In this document: one piece after another, positions 35,000 through 48,163 of the stretch | How positions within the stretch are numbered: position 1 is the first letter of the stretch | Layout: the number at the start of each line of letters is the position of its first letter | Source: Nautilus pompilius | Taxonomy: Eukaryota > Mollusca > Cephalopoda > Nautilida > Nautilidae | Assembly (NCBI GenBank): GCA_018389105.1 | Contig: JACATO010000086.1 | Location: 1,762,563 to 1,826,562 of the forward strand | Length of the DNA stretch: 64,000 nucleotides | Direction of reading: 5' to 3' | Position numbers and translations under genes: made by a program | The notes under the pieces: generated by a model | What the model was told of the DNA's origin: nothing | The model's input: only the letters and a program-made list of their open reading frames with translations | Databases searched by the model: none

Positions 35000-37900
35000 T
35001 TATTCATAAATCTTACAATAAACAGGATGCTTCCAGAATTTCTGTAGTTTTATTTTTATTTTTAAAATTAGTTAAATTGCACACCTGACGACTGATTTTG
35101 TACCTTTAGTCATCTGTGATTTTGTCAGGTGCACGAACGGTGTCTTCAACAGACTCGCTGAACCAGAATCAACCTTATACCATCATCTGTGTGTAACAGG
35201 ACGTCAGCCAGGTTTCAGGTGAATGTCCCTGGTTCGTGTACATATTTTTGCTATCTTCAATACCAGACAATAAGACAAATGTGAAGGTATCTTGTTAGAA
35301 ATGACTCTGGTGAAAATCTGTTCATTTAAGCCTGGTTGTATTCTCAGCAAGTTTGGACTAAAAATGATAGGGGATGCTGTTGTAGAGCCAAATATGCTTA
35401 CACCAGTAAAGCAATCTCTCAGCTTTTATACTCAGTTATACAGCAGGAATGGTTTATTAGCCATAGTAGAAAGTGGGCTTATACACTAGTATATAAACCT
35501 GTGTTCATTTTAGGAGGTGGTGGCCGTGGAATTAAACTACAGCTCTCTCTCCTAAAACAAAATGGTGGGTTCCTAATTGTAATCTGTGTAATCTGCGCCA
35601 TAATGAGGTGGGCACTTACAACAGAAACAAAGCTACGTGAATGTTCTCTTATTGGAAAGAACCGAAGATGTCACCCACCACCACCACCACCTGCCTGCAA
35701 GAAAAAGTCTCGGCGCAGCTTTCTAAAAGTCATGCGGTCGTGGCCAACCTTGCTGAGGAAGTATACCAGAGAATTGCTGCACCTGGCTGCTATAACATCA
35801 AAAAAGGGCATGGAAACAAAGGAGCTCCTTCCTTTATGAAGATCAGTAGGTTTAGGGAGAGAGGATTGTGCCAGGGTGATGCAGAGCATTTTGTTGTAAG
35901 ATGTCACACCTTGTGTAAGCCAGCTGCATCAGCCTAACATCCGCAGTCTGCCTCCATCACTTTAGTCTCTCTTGGTTTACTCAGTGGCAGGACAATCACT
36001 GGTTGCCAGTTTTAATTGAGCCAAGGAAGAACATCAGAAGTGAATCTCTTAAAATAATTTAGTCCTGCTAGCCTTAGAATTGAACATTTAGTTATATCAG
36101 AGGCCGGGTTTTAAAACCTATCTATTAACTCTGCCTCAGCCACCTAGCTTCCTGGCCATTTCAGATAGGACTGCTGGATTTTGTACCACGATACTTAATA
36201 TAAAAACCCCGATATTTAGGTTTAGACAAAAACACATCGGCCATTTCTCAAAACTGAATACAGCTGAACATTTGTCCGTCTGAAGAAGATGATGTGGAGA
36301 GATTGCATTGTTCAATCAGCCAAACTGTCAGCCCCCACATCCTGGATTTTTAGAATAAGTAAAACGGTAGGATAACAAGACAAATGATCCCAAGGAAATA
36401 TGAATACATAGATAAAGTTTGGATTAAAGTTCCCTTTAATAATATGTCATGACAATCTAGGGATATAGAAACACTACAGCATGCATTCAGTTCAACTTGT
36501 GAAGAAACAAAGTGATCAGAAGTTTTACAGCTTGTGCTTTAGTCAGGAGACATCCATGACAGCTTGTTAATGGAGAAAAGGGGGCCTTAGTGTGTACGGC
36601 TATGCTACAGAATACAGTCATTGCTGTACCTATGGACTGTACACAGCAGATACCTTAGCTCAGCCTATTTGAAATGAGATCCCACTTTTGGTACATTCTT
36701 GGGTGTTTAATGTGTTAATGGAATTTTTCCCAGGTTTGATACTGTGAAATGATCATGTCTGTTTTTTAAAATAAATAATAATAATAGTAATTTGTCCATA
36801 TCTGGAAGCTAAAACATCATAGTTTTTAAATATCTGAATCAGATTTTTCTATTAATATTTATAAGCTAAGCTTGATCATTTTGGTGGTGTAGTAGTTGAG
36901 AATAATAAAGAACATGCTAGAAAAACTGACTTAACGTGTACGCTATTCTGTTTTGATTCCTTATAAATGGCCCTTCTAAATTGAGGGAAAATTCCATTTG
37001 TTTATTTGAAGCAAATCCAAGAGGAACTTAAATTAAGATGCCAAATTACATTTGTGCCTTTCTTGACTGTATCAGCTCTGTCAAAATACAGAGATAAACA
37101 AATTTGTTTGACAAATTGTAATTTTTGGAGAAAGTCCGGTATCTTTTGTAGCTGCTTACTGCTTTTCTGTTTTAAATCTGTTCTCCGACTGTAACATGGA
37201 AGCCATCGGAAACAAACAAGAAAGATGATGTAAAGTTCAGTATAGTGTAAACAGGAAACAGATCACAAATTTACATCAACTGTTTTATTTTAGTGGACTC
37301 GACCAGACAAAAATTCCATACCTGCCCATGACTGTGCGGCCATTTAATTAATTTTATATTGGGGGGAGGAGGGGGCACTGCACTACTGCAGAGTTTAGTG
37401 GATCCGTCTGTCACATTCTGGGGCATGACTGCAGTAGGGGGAAGCTTGAAGGTAATGCCAGACTCAATCCTGTGCGCTTTCAGACCTATGCAGTGCCTGA
37501 CCAATTAGGTGATAGAGCTGGATGGGTGTTTGATGACCACCCACACAACGACAACGACATCACCACCTGTCATACTTGGCTCTTTGTTGAACACATCACA
37601 TTTATACATCTTCTATATACTCTGCCATTTTTCCTTTTCCTGTATCAGACCACTGTGTGCTAACTAAAAACTAATTCTAATTCTTGTATTTCTTTGCTTG
37701 TTCTATCTACTGATGGCTTTCATTGTTTTATTAATATTATGGCTAGAATGGCTGAGATTGAATGACTTTCATCATCGCAAATTTACTCGTGAAAACAAAG
37801 AATTTTAGCTTTATCACTGTAAACAGATTAGCAAGAGTGAAAGAAATAGTGCCATTTTAAGAAGAAGAACTTACTTTCGTGGTTAATGCATTTATTTCTA

Positions 37901-38095
37901 CATTTTTCTATAAAATCCAGGAGCATTTTCCATTTGCTGCTAACCTTTTTTTCCACTAAGACGACTGACAGCTCTATTCAAATTAATAAAACATTTTCTT
38001 TATGAATTTCAAACCTTAAGTTTTAATTTATTTTTAAAAAACTTTACATTTAAGAAAACCAGCTGGAATGGTGGCTGCTCATTAGTTGTTTGTAT
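35000..38095. other. CpG-poor block, coding-like frames but no gene assigned
   Basis: Overlapping plus-strand frames near 35336-35937 have protein-like composition (for example EKVSAQLSKSHAVVANLAEE, and in another frame PPPPPPACKKKSRRSF), which cannot both be real. A frame at 37472-37663 (+) follows an acceptor-like string (gtgcgctttcag). None matches a family that I know. Confidence 0.35.
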
Positions 38096-38227
38096 TACAA
38101 TCAACAATGTGGTGGGAAAGCATCAACTAACCTTTTAACTTCTGTAAATAATATATTACAAGCATTGTTGTGTGCTGAAAACATTAGGAAACATGAAAGA
38201 GTTGCTAGGGAAGCTCTGGCTGCTTGA
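38096..38227 (+). CDS. Possible exon, unknown helical protein
   Basis: A plus-strand frame with helix-like composition, including CGGKASTNLLTSVNNILQ followed by LCAENIRKHERVAREALAA and a TGA. Regular Leu/Ala/Asn spacing recalls an armadillo/HEAT-type helix pair, but that is only an impression. It sits inside CpG-depleted DNA, as methylated gene bodies do in invertebrates. Splice borders are not clear. Confidence 0.3.
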   Translation, partial: YNQQCGGKASTNLLTSVNNILQALLCAENIRKHERVAREALAA

Positions 38228-39706
38228 AAGCCAGGTGCTATGCAAGTTGTACATTTTCTAACATGACAGTAACAGGTATTTCTTCGCATGTCCAGTAAGG
38301 CTCTGACAAGAATGAACGTTATTATAAGTTTATTCCAGTATATCCATCAGTACATAAAATAATGTTTTACTTACATGACACCACAACATCTAGTTTTGTA
38401 GGCAAGATTTAACTTTATCTATTTAATTTACTCTATAACCAAAACTCTGTGCGTGTAGTAATTTACCTACATTGTTAATTCTGAAAACTTTCAGCTTTCA
38501 GTAGTTTCTGAAAAGTTTTGGACCATCGCATAGCTCCCCTCTCAAGAAGACCACAACGTTGAATGTGTTAAATTTCTGGTATGGCTTTATTGCCTACCCA
38601 TTCTACTTTCGCTTTGAAAACTATAATGGTGTCATCTGAATTATTGATTTAAACATGCATTTGATAATTTGTAATTAGTGATTTTAGCATTAAAATGGAA
38701 TTATAAATAGTTATGAGATGCAGGTTCTGGAATTGAAAGAATAAATAAACTTGCATGATATTACTGCTCTGAGGAGTGGGAACGGTTAGATGTCTGATGC
38801 TTCCCCATCAAATAGGAGGTTGACCCTCTAACTTGTGTCAGTTGAGAAATGCGAGGTACACTGACCAGAAGTAGGCAACTACCTAAACTCATTTCTTCAT
38901 TGCTCCCTAGTACTGCCATTCCAGACAATTTATTCTGACAGAATCTTGAACACCACAAGCAGATCCATTAATTTACCAAGAAAGTCCAGCTTGAATCTAT
39001 CTACCAGTGAATTTCTGAGGAGCCATTCTGAAATTCTTGGAGTGAATCAATGTCCAGTGTGGCTATTGTAAAACGTCTTATTTACGAAGAATGTTCTCAA
39101 CTGCAAGGTGTAAATTAGAACATGTTTAAAGTAAATAGTTTTGCAATCAGACAACTTAGCTGTTTATAAGTAAGGATTATCTCCCCTTGTGAAAGTATTT
39201 CTGTAATATGAGGTGGACAGGAAAAGCATGAGCTTCCTTGAAGCTTGAATCAGAACCAGAGTTTGCTGTCTGTTCCCTCCCTAATTAGATGGATTTACAT
39301 TCTTCTGTTGTCAAGCAATTTACATTGATGAAATAATAAAATCAAGTGAGAGAACAGGCTAACCATTCTTTGTAGATGAAGAACTAAAATTGAAAGAATG
39401 CAGGATTTATATATATATATCGTTCTGACATGAAAAAGTAAAGAGTAGAGGACTATCAGGTGTTGGGTATGAGCATAAATGTTCAGGGTTAATTTGAACA
39501 ATCTGACGTAATGTTTCACTGATGAGCCAACAGCCTGAAATGTTTCCTTGGTTGGTAGCACACTGCATCTGTTAAGGATGAAAAACTTTTGCAATGTTTT
39601 TCTTCAAAAATTTCCACACGAATACCTTCCTACCTACCTACCACCCTTTAAAGCCCTGTGGCTACTCAACATCACTTAAGCTGAAAAAGGCGACAAAGTT
39701 TAACAG

Positions 39707-39852
39707 GTGATTCCTCTATACCTTTATCTGAGATGCCAAATAATATCCCACCTCTACAGATTAAGTCTCTGCTTGGGCTGCATGCAGTGTCTAATGTTGG
39801 ACCAGGTGCCTTTTCACCTGAGTCTGTTGGCAGTAAAGAACTGCATGGCTGA
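39707..39852 (+). CDS. Possible exon, unknown protein
   Basis: Acceptor-like aagtttaacag ends at 39706. The following frame (GDSSIPLSEMPNNIPPLQIK, then SLLGLHAVSNVGPGAFSPES) stays open to a TGA at 39850. The composition is protein-like. A donor is not evident, so it could be a terminal exon or a decayed one. Confidence 0.3.
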
Positions 39853-41738
39853 CTGTTATCATCTGGTTTACAATTCTCTCTGCAGGGAAGACCCTAGAGA
39901 GTTATAATGCTTGAAATACATCAATTACTCATACGGAGAGGGTCCAAATTTAGATACACCACCACTGGTTAATTGATGGAAAGGAAGTTTAGTTCTTGAA
40001 AGAAGTGCCATTCTATCTTAAGTGTACTATTTATCTTGATGGATGTTACGATCTTTAGTATTTAGAATATGCCTTGTCAGCAATTAATTGAATCACCTGT
40101 CTCTCTTGGTATGGTACCTGCTCTAGCGGAAGCATTACTTTGATTTAGGAATAATCACTCTATAGAGATAGTATTGTGGGATATGTAACACTTATGTATA
40201 TCTTGTCTATTTTGGTTGCTACTGAGAACCAGTGCTTAGATTTGAGTGTATCATTTTAGTTTGGGATGTTTGGATACAAATGAATCACATTGGAGCTGCA
40301 CTTAGCTGGAGAGATGAACACCATGATTAGTTAGCAGGCCTAGAAAAACATGTTGTATATGAGGTAGAGTTAAAATCATTGGGTAATATAACACCACCTG
40401 CGGGGTACAATTCTGGCTTCTTTTCTAATACAGATTTGAAGGAAGTTAATTAAGTCAGTTGGCCACCGTTTCACCCCACATCTGGTAGGTTTGCTGGCTC
40501 TGGTTCTGAGATCTCCAGTGCTCTGCAGAGGGGTGGACCTCATCTGTATCTCACCAGACAGGACTTGTTTCTCTCTCTGTTTCAGTTTGCTTTTGCACTT
40601 TGGTTTTGCACCATTTTCTGCCTTGACACTAACCTAACTTTGTTGTTTCTTTGTTGATGAATACCATCTGAGGATGCTTCCATCAATATGTTGTTCCCAA
40701 CACTACGTCTTGTCTCAGTTGTCACATTGTGGTTCTCCCACAGGGATTGCAGCAGAAATTTGAGGTGAGGGTATTTGGTTCTCTACCTGTCCATGGTAAA
40801 GATCAATGTGCCTGTTTATTCTACACTCTGGGATACAGAAAAAATGACAGTTGTGGTCTTTGTGCAGGACCAACTTGAATACACAGGAACCTACAAAAGA
40901 TCTGTGCTCTCTACATAACGTGTGTCTACCAAGTTTAGATTAAAGTAAAGTGACACTGCTCAGTAGTTATGGAATTCAACACTTGGTCTCTGAATGGGTG
41001 TGTCAAATAAGATTGGTGGTGAGGGCAGAAACTATGGGGTGGGTTTATGACAGCATCAGTGAGAAGACTATCCTTCATCAGGTCTGTGTCTTCTGGCTGG
41101 AATGGCCCATTTGTCAGTCTTTCAGAGCTGCAGACCATCATAGTCACCTACAATACAATTTCTCTGATATTTAGCAGAAGTGTTGTTAACTTTGCATCAA
41201 CCATGAAATTCCTAAAGATATGTGTGTGGCAGACAACAAATATCTAACCTGGAGATGTGGTTGGCTTGGCTTTGTAGAAGAACAATAAGAACTGCATACT
41301 TCGTAAATCAGAAACATTTACCATGAGAAAAATCTTTCCATTTCCCTTAGTAAATCATGTGGTTTAAAATAGTTTTCCTACATATGATTTGATAGTGGTT
41401 CACTGTTCAAAAGAGTTTCTAATTTTACAATCTGCTGGAGGATAGTATATTTACTGATTCTCACTGCAGACCTGATCTGAAAAGAAGAAAACACCTGACC
41501 TGTTCTTATTTGGAAATTTTAATTGAATGTAGCTTATATACTTTTAGCATTATTACAAATGTTTAAAAACAGATGTGTAATATGCAAAATTATTTAAATC
41601 ACTTTATGAACTCGTCTTTATAGCAGAAGTCATCAAGGAAGTACATAATAAATTGCATTATTTAATTTTTTTTTTTATTTTTGAAACCAAGTTACTTTTG
41701 TGCAGTTCATTTAGTATATTTTTTCTTTAATCTCTAGT
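39853..41738. other. CpG-poor, no assigned gene; possible micro-exon near 40743
   Basis: A strong acceptor (tggttctcccacag) is followed 21 nt later by a donor (gag|gtgagg), enclosing GLQQKFE at about 40743-40763. Without flanking exons this remains a candidate only. Frames at 40935-41247 look like chance. Confidence 0.3.
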
Positions 41739-41773
41739 TGTACACCTGAAATATTAAACATGTTTCCCCCCAG
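41739..41773 (+). CDS. Possible short exon before the MUTYH locus
   Basis: A pyrimidine-rich acceptor (tttctttaatctctag) precedes a 35-nt segment encoding CTPEILNMFPP, followed by a perfect donor (cag|gtaagt). It could be an internal exon of an unrecognised plus-strand gene in 35-41.8 kb, or an upstream MUTYH exon. No protein match is claimed. Confidence 0.3.
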
Positions 41774-42829
41774 GTAAGTCAAGCGAAAGGAGACGTTGAG
41801 GAAAAAAAAATAGAAGATGGAAAAGAAGAACATAAAAACCATTTTAAATTTCCCTTGGTCTTCGTTTTGTCGATGTTCAGTGGTGGGCCGTCTCTCACCA
41901 GCCCAGCTGAGACAGTTGTAATTTGTTTCAGGAAATGTGTGACGACGACCATATCAGTTAAAGAGCATTAATTGAAAAATAGCACAAAAGAAACAGGGGA
42001 GTATAAATAAATTTTTTCTTTTCATTTACAACAAATCGCAAGGAACATTTCCTTCAGAAGAGACAGGTACACGTAGCTTCAGCAGCCAGAAAGTTGGTAC
42101 ATTTACAAGCGGATTGGTGGGAGGCCGCACTAATTGTACGAGACGGGTGTAGACACACAACAACAGCAACAACAAATTTCATAGTGTTTTAAAAGTATTC
42201 GTAATTCAATTATAACCATAAATAATAATATTAAATGGAATGGATTAGTAAACAATATTATTTTTAACATAGCAATAGTTAACAATTACTGATATCTCCA
42301 TCGGTAAAGATCTCGCGGGAAGTTTTGACTGTACAATGGCAGAAAACAAGAAGGAGAATTATTATTATTATCATCATCATCATCATTATTATTACTGGAC
42401 GCCAAGAACTGCATGACAGCCGACTTGCTACACTGCTCTTTTACCGGCTTCGTCCGTTGGGTCTGCTGACCCCGCTACCCGAAGCCTAGGTGTCCATCAG
42501 AATAGCATCTGGATAGGAATGTTCCTGGTAACATTCTCGGACTTTTGTCTCCTACAGATCTAACTAAACAACCAACCGTAGTTCTTGGGAAATAATACTC
42601 AGTTAACCCTTAAAATGAGCGCGTGAATAGGTGACTGTGCCACACCTGGTCACAGCTTAGTTAATTATTAATAACAGAACTTTAGTTAACCATTACTAAG
42701 TGTTGCAATCTACACCTGTGCTGAATAGTCTCTGAATTGCTTACATCGTAAATGATGTCATTGTCCCCGACCCTCCCAGTTATGAAGGCGGTCTAGACTA
42801 GAACTATTCGTTTTCAGAAGGTGGGGGGT
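41774..42829. promoter_or_regulatory. CpG-containing gap upstream of MUTYH, candidate promoter region
   Basis: CpG returns here (for example 42420-42490) between two CpG-depleted blocks, the pattern expected of an unmethylated promoter between methylated gene bodies. A short ATT/ATC microsatellite lies at 42358-42395. No core promoter element is singled out. Inference only. Confidence 0.3.
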
Positions 42830-42975
42830 TCACTACTGGCTGAAGAGCAACAAGAAACCAAGCCAGGGGCAGTGCGCCAAACCTGGCCAACCCCGACCAG
42901 GATTCAGACTCTGGCCCTCTGCCTTAGCAGTCCATTGGTCCACCACTGGCTAGCCTTTGCTATTCACTCTCTGAA
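42830..42975 (-). mobile_element. tRNA-derived SINE remnant
   Basis: On the minus strand: cagtggtggaccaatggact (A-box region) and gagtctgaatcctggtc (B-box region), then a body with ggcttggtttcttg. It resembles the 21120-21296 SINE head and the mariner-split copy at 53370-54800. Confidence 0.6.
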
Positions 42976-44083
42976 CAGGATAACGAGAATAGTAGGAGAA
43001 GAAAAATGTCCCAATCAACAGATCTTAATTGTTACACAAAATGAAAATCTCTGAAGCTGGGGTTAGAAATAAGAATAAGGATGTCTGGATTAATTTTAAT
43101 ATTGCATGTGCGATTCCTGATCAAAAAAGATAGCTGTGACAAACTAGCTTTCAAGAGCATTCTTAACCCTTTGTGTGCTATCTTGGGCACATTTCCACCC
43201 CAATACTTTTTATTTTTGTATTACCCAGCACAGGTTAATACCTAGGGGCTGTGCAACCTTAATATAACTCTGTGCGATGACAAGTTCTATGTCGTTGCAA
43301 GCCTGTGTGTTTTACAATACTAGTGAGTTGGCTACTAAATATACTGCCAGGTCAACACGTGTACTAGCTGGTGCTTCTAGGCTGGCAACACGTGGTACTG
43401 TAGTACCTGTAAGGTAAAATCTGAAATGTCATATGGAGGACTAAATGTACTTAATGAAGTCAGCCCCTCCATCTTGAAATGCTGACCCTATAACCAGAAG
43501 TAACTGCCAAATTAATTTTTAAAAAATTGATCTAAACAGACTGAAATGCATTTAATATTTTGAATACTTCAAGTAGTACACAAACTTGGTAACCCCTGGC
43601 TGTTTGATAGATTTCCCATGGCTCTAACTAAGCCCTGAAAGAACATCCAGTGTATAATCTTTTTTTGTTTTATGTTTGTTAGTTCCACTAATCAAACCAA
43701 GAATTCTGTCAGCTGAATCGATAGGTGTGTACTGCTGGTAGAGGGAGACAACTTTCAAAATGGAAATACAGCTGCATGGATAATTGTTTGAGAAAATCAT
43801 TTTGGATAACTGTTCCTATCTGTGCAGTGCAAAGAACCAATATTTAATTCTTTCGAAACCATATCCATATCCTTGTTTTTGTAAAATTCTTTCTCTTTCA
43901 ACTTTCACAATTTAATGCTAGGAACAAACTTAGAGAACTAACAAATTGTTTCGTTTCAGAAAAAATTCAGACGCATGTTAACATGTTAGCATAGCTTCAT
44001 TTTGTTTTACTTTTTAATGTTTGTAATTGAAAATTATAAATAATGTATTTGTAATTCTGTAAACAACTGTATAATCATACCAG

Positions 44084-44180
44084 CATGTCATTGCTTCACT
44101 AAGGGAGAAATTGATGATGTGCAAAAGCAGCTGCTGGCCTGGTATAACAAAAATAAGAGATTTGCCCTGGAGAGTGCAGG
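44084..44180 (+). CDS. MUTYH: MUTYH exon: LLAWY / RDLPWR region
   Basis: An acceptor-like ataccag ends at 44083. The frame CHCFTKGEIDDVQKQLLAWY then NKNKR is followed, two bases out of frame, by RDLPWRVQ, equivalent to human LLSWYDQEKRDLPWRRR. The break lies in an aagaga repeat (one GA unit too few). The donor is unclear; CAG|GC at 44180 would be a non-canonical site. Confidence 0.75.
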
Positions 44181-45390
44181 CGAATATCAGTACTCCTTTC
44201 TCTGGAAAAGGAATCATCATTTTTTTTTTTACTCTTTATCCCCCTTTTTGTTCATTATTTATCTCTGTTATTATAGCAACTGAAACATGCAGTTTTATAA
44301 ATTACTTCCCCTTAAAAAGTTTCTGCAAATTAAAAGCAGGATTACACAATAATAAAGAAGATACCCTATTATTTTGTTCCCCTTTTTTTATTTCAGATAC
44401 TTTTCTTCAATGTCCTTTTTGTTACTTATAATTTTGTTTGCTTGTTTGTGCTTCAACTTTGGTATGGTTATAGTGCCCCTTTGAGACAGAATACAGTATG
44501 GTCTAGAGCCCTCATTGATATTCTTTTTTGTGAGTCTTAGCAAATTCTTTACAACCCATAATTTCATTTATTATAAAACTACAGAAATACCAGGTTTAAA
44601 ACAATAGGAGGAGAGGTTCAGTGTCATAATGCTTCAGGCATTTAAAGAATGCAGAGAACTATTATATTTGGTTTTAAGGTGCTTGAAAGGGAGACGTTAT
44701 GCAGGCTTTAGAATAATTAAGTGTTTTAGCTGTGTGGATAGTAGGAAATTTTTGTTGGTGATAGAATTGAAATCAACGGAACAGAATTCTAGTGAACAAT
44801 TGCTGATGTGAATAATGATATACTGGCAGTTTTTGTTTTAATCTTAAAGAAAGCAATGGCAGGTGAAATTTCTTGTTTGTTTTTATTTCCATCTGTTGTT
44901 CACTGTTATTGAAATCATTAACGTTTTGTCTGTCTGTCTGTTTTGTCTCAGAAAGAAGATATCAAAGAAACTGTGTACAGAGATTAGTCGGGTATGAACT
45001 TGGCACTGAATGCTTTCACAAGCCTTTTGCCATACTATATACATTTATATATGTATATGATATGAAGAAAAAGAAATAAATACATGTCTGCCATCATGCT
45101 ATAGCTAACCATGCAGGGGTTTCACTGCCAAAAGTATATAGTGACAAATCATCAGCTGGATTTAAGAATGACAGTATTATCCAATCACTTTGGCACCATG
45201 GTGAGCTTAGAGCTCTTCTGAACTGAGAGTAGGAAAACGTGGTGATGTCAGGAGGACTACAGTGTCACTTATTTGACCTATATTTAGAAATTAAAGTTGC
45301 TTGTTCTGTAGTAAATTGTCAGTTTATTATTAGTGAGACTGAAGAGTTTGTGTTAATAATATGTTAGCTTTTAAAAATCTCTAAATCAGG

Positions 45391-45605
45391 CAGAGTGGTG
45401 GTCCAGTGGTAGACTGCTGGCTGCTACGTTTGATGGCCCCAACTTAAAATCTTGGTCAGGACCAACTCATCTTGGTGTACTTCCCTGCCTCCCTATCTGG
45501 CCACATGGGTTTTCTCATATATTTGAAAAGTAAAGATTTCTAGTAGGGACTTTTGATGGACTGGCCGTACATACTGCCACAGTCTCTGGTATTCTGTACC
45601 CCTTT
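45391..45605 (+). mobile_element. tRNA-derived SINE remnant in MUTYH intron
   Basis: An A-box-like ggtggtccagtggtagactg is followed by a degraded B box and a body with gggttttctcatatatttg. The order of body motifs follows the copy at 1226-1405. The borders are approximate. Confidence 0.55.
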
Positions 45606-45961
45606 TCTTTCTCTCTTGTCTGGCTTGTATTCCAAATATGAGCACAACAACCAGCCAATCAAAGACCGTATGTTATTAACTTCTCAACTGTATAGACATT
45701 GATAAGACATTTTGGTAAATGATATCTAGATCCTCTGGGATTCATTTAACAGCACTATGGTTACCTAATTTCACCCTACTAGCTAAAAAGAGATAGTAAA
45801 CAAATCTAATTTTTTCAAATTCTTTAATATTATTTCATGAATTTAAAATAAAATATATGTATATATAATGTACAGGCTTCTATTATTTTTATTTTCTAGT
45901 CCTTTTCTTTTTTCTAAACATTAAGCAATTTTTCTTAAGCTGATAGATTTGTTTTTTTTTT

Positions 45962-46033
45962 TGGGTGTCTGAGATAATGCTGCAACATACTCGGGTCACC
46001 ACAGTTATCGGCTACTACATCAAATGGATGAAG
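45962..46033 (+). CDS. MUTYH: MUTYH exon: catalytic Glu helix
   Basis: Encodes WVSEIMLQHTRVTTV then IGYYIKWMK, with donor aag|gtgtgc. Human MUTYH reads [24 protein letters not shown]. The catalytic Glu (VSE) is kept, but the nearly invariant LQQTQ signature is LQHTR here. Directly upstream is a run of 12 or more T running into TGGGTG with no AG, so the acceptor is damaged or mis-sequenced. Confidence 0.88.
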
Positions 46034-47259
46034 GTGTGCACAGTTACATCCTGTTTTTGAGTGGCAAACGTAAATATGTACTGGCCAGCTGACTTGCCTC
46101 TGTCCCCTCCCATCATGAGTTGCAATGTATTGTTCAGCTGTCAGCAGATGTGGATCCATAGGACATACACTCATCATGAAATAGCTTCCATTATGAAAAT
46201 GGGTTTTTTATTCTACTATAGCTATTTAGCAGGTGGGAAGCTCATCTGTTTCTCTACTTGGTCTGTCTGTAGGTAGGTATGTGGTTTGAGAATAGATTTG
46301 TTGTCGAGAATGTTCACTGTCATCCTCGAGTGGAGAAACATTACATGCTGATGTGGAATGACACTCAAACAATAAATTAGCATAGAAAGAATCATTATGA
46401 TGAATGTAGGTCTGGTTAATTAATAGTGTGTACTTACATAGCATTTGTGTTTGTCATTTTTTTCTTTTCAGCAGGTTTAATTATTTTGCAAACAGTTTGA
46501 CAAAGAGCTGAATTTTCAGAAATATCCCTTTGTTTTATTTTCTAATGAATTAGTTAAAATTACCTTGTTGTTGTATATCAAAGATTGAATGTTACTTGTT
46601 TGTAATATTCTCTTACATAGTGTCAGTAACTGAACTGTACTTTTCCTGCACATTGTTGCATTTTCCAAAAGTCCCTGTTGTTTGAACAGCTCACAAACAA
46701 ATAACAATCTACAAAGGAAGAAAGCAACAGATTTTCACCAGCTTGTGATCCTGATTCTCCTCAATTACTCTTGTGACTGCAGATAATTGACATAGCAGAG
46801 ACCACAGCGTCTTGTTTTACTTAACTTTGACAAAAACAAAGGAGTTGTCCCTAATAGGAGAATGAAGGTGTGGAATAATGGCGAGTTCATTATTTTGTGA
46901 GAAGCTGACAGATGACACAAGACCTATGAACTATTGATGTTTGTTGTAGAACAAAACTGATTGTTAATTTTTTTATTTATCACTAATCTGTTACTGTTAT
47001 CCTTCATCTTGGATCTTAACTGACTTGTAACAATTATTTGGGAGTAATGACTGCAGTATTCAGAACTCATTCAGGAGTAAGACTTGGCAATTTCAACAAA
47101 TGCAAAGGAGGCAACAAACTAAGTTTTGTTCCATGACAGATTAAGTAGAAGTTTCACCCATTATTATTAAATCCACACATCCTAGATTATTCCAGCGATT
47201 GTTCTTTTATGCACCTTATTTCTCTCTCAGTTGTTTACTTTTACTCCTCTCGTTTTTAG

Positions 47260-47301
47260 AAGTGGCCAACGGTTGAAGATCTCGCCAAAGCCAGCCTAGA
47301 G
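47260..47301 (+). CDS. MUTYH: MUTYH exon: KWPTVEDLAKASLE
   Basis: 42 nt, acceptor ctcgtttttag and donor gag|gtttgc, encoding 14 residues that match human KWPTLQDLASASLE. It joins the previous exon in frame (KWMK then KWPTV). A possible wreck of the next exon (GYYSRGRR) lies at 47742-47775. Confidence 0.88.
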
Positions 47302-47378
47302 GTTTGCAGTTTTCACTTTCCTATAATTTTGGGGGCTACAGGGGTAAAAGATGAAAAAATAGAAATACAGCTGGCTAC

Positions 47379-47642
47379 TTAATTATTTATTTGTGTAATT
47401 GTAAAGTATAGCATAGTGGAGAACTGTTGAGTTGTATTGATGATAGCTTGAGAAATACCCAGAAGCCCGTGCATGTTGATTTCATTGATTTTCTTCTCAA
47501 CATCATCGTGCTGTTCTTTGATGTCAACCAGCGAGACAGCCTGGTAAGGAAGTGTAGTGGCACTGGTGTCTGTTAGGAAGAATGGGCAATGCTGCACCAC
47601 CACAGACCCAGCAGGCAAACCCGAGTAGAACTCTTCTTTCTT
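47379..47642 (-). CDS. Unrecognised minus-strand open frame inside MUTYH intron
   Basis: An 87-codon frame ending in TAA at 47379, preceded on its strand by an acceptor-like gaatttag. The text is protein-like (LPAGSVVVQHCPFFLTDTSA, then YQAVSLVDIKEQHDDVEKKI) and followed by AATAAAT. It could be a terminal exon of a nested gene, a retrocopy fragment or chance. No family recognised. Confidence 0.3.
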   Translation of the reverse strand, partial: KKEEFYSGLPAGSVVVQHCPFFLTDTSATTLPYQAVSLVDIKEQHDDVEKKINEINMHGLLGISQAIINTTQQFSTMLYFTITQINN

Positions 47643-48163
47643 CTAAATTCTAGCCACAAATTAACAGTTTGGGGACTGGCTGAAATTTCTTATTGTCACC
47701 TTAGTAAATAAAAATAAACATTGATGGATCAGTTTTTGCAGTGGAGATATTCTAGACAGTAGTGGGTTGCTTCAGGTAATGATGGTGATACTTTATTCTT
47801 GAGATTCTCTTAGCTCACCTGTAATTTGGTATCAGATTGTACAGGTGTCACTAGATGTGTACTGCAGTGCATTAGCACAGGTTATAAGGTGATTTGTTTT
47901 AAAAGAGCAATGAAAGATGCTGAAATAGAGTAGCTGATTGTTTACTTATGTATCAGATATCCATCTGTACTGTACCAAACAGGATGTTTACTGACAGCTT
48001 CAGGCCAGATTCTAGACATTTTGTTTGCTTCTAGCAAATGCACAAGCAATTAAAAAACATCATCATTTTTCATTTTATAATTTTTTAAAGTACTAACTAT
48101 TTTGTTTTGGTTGATGCTAAAGATGGTTGTTGTTGGTTTGTCTTCCGCTCTCCTCCTCGTCAG

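Noticed and set aside
35107-35155. Short inverted repeat cacctgac/gtcaggtg
   Set aside because: Eight base pairs with a long loop is within chance, with no element borders around it.
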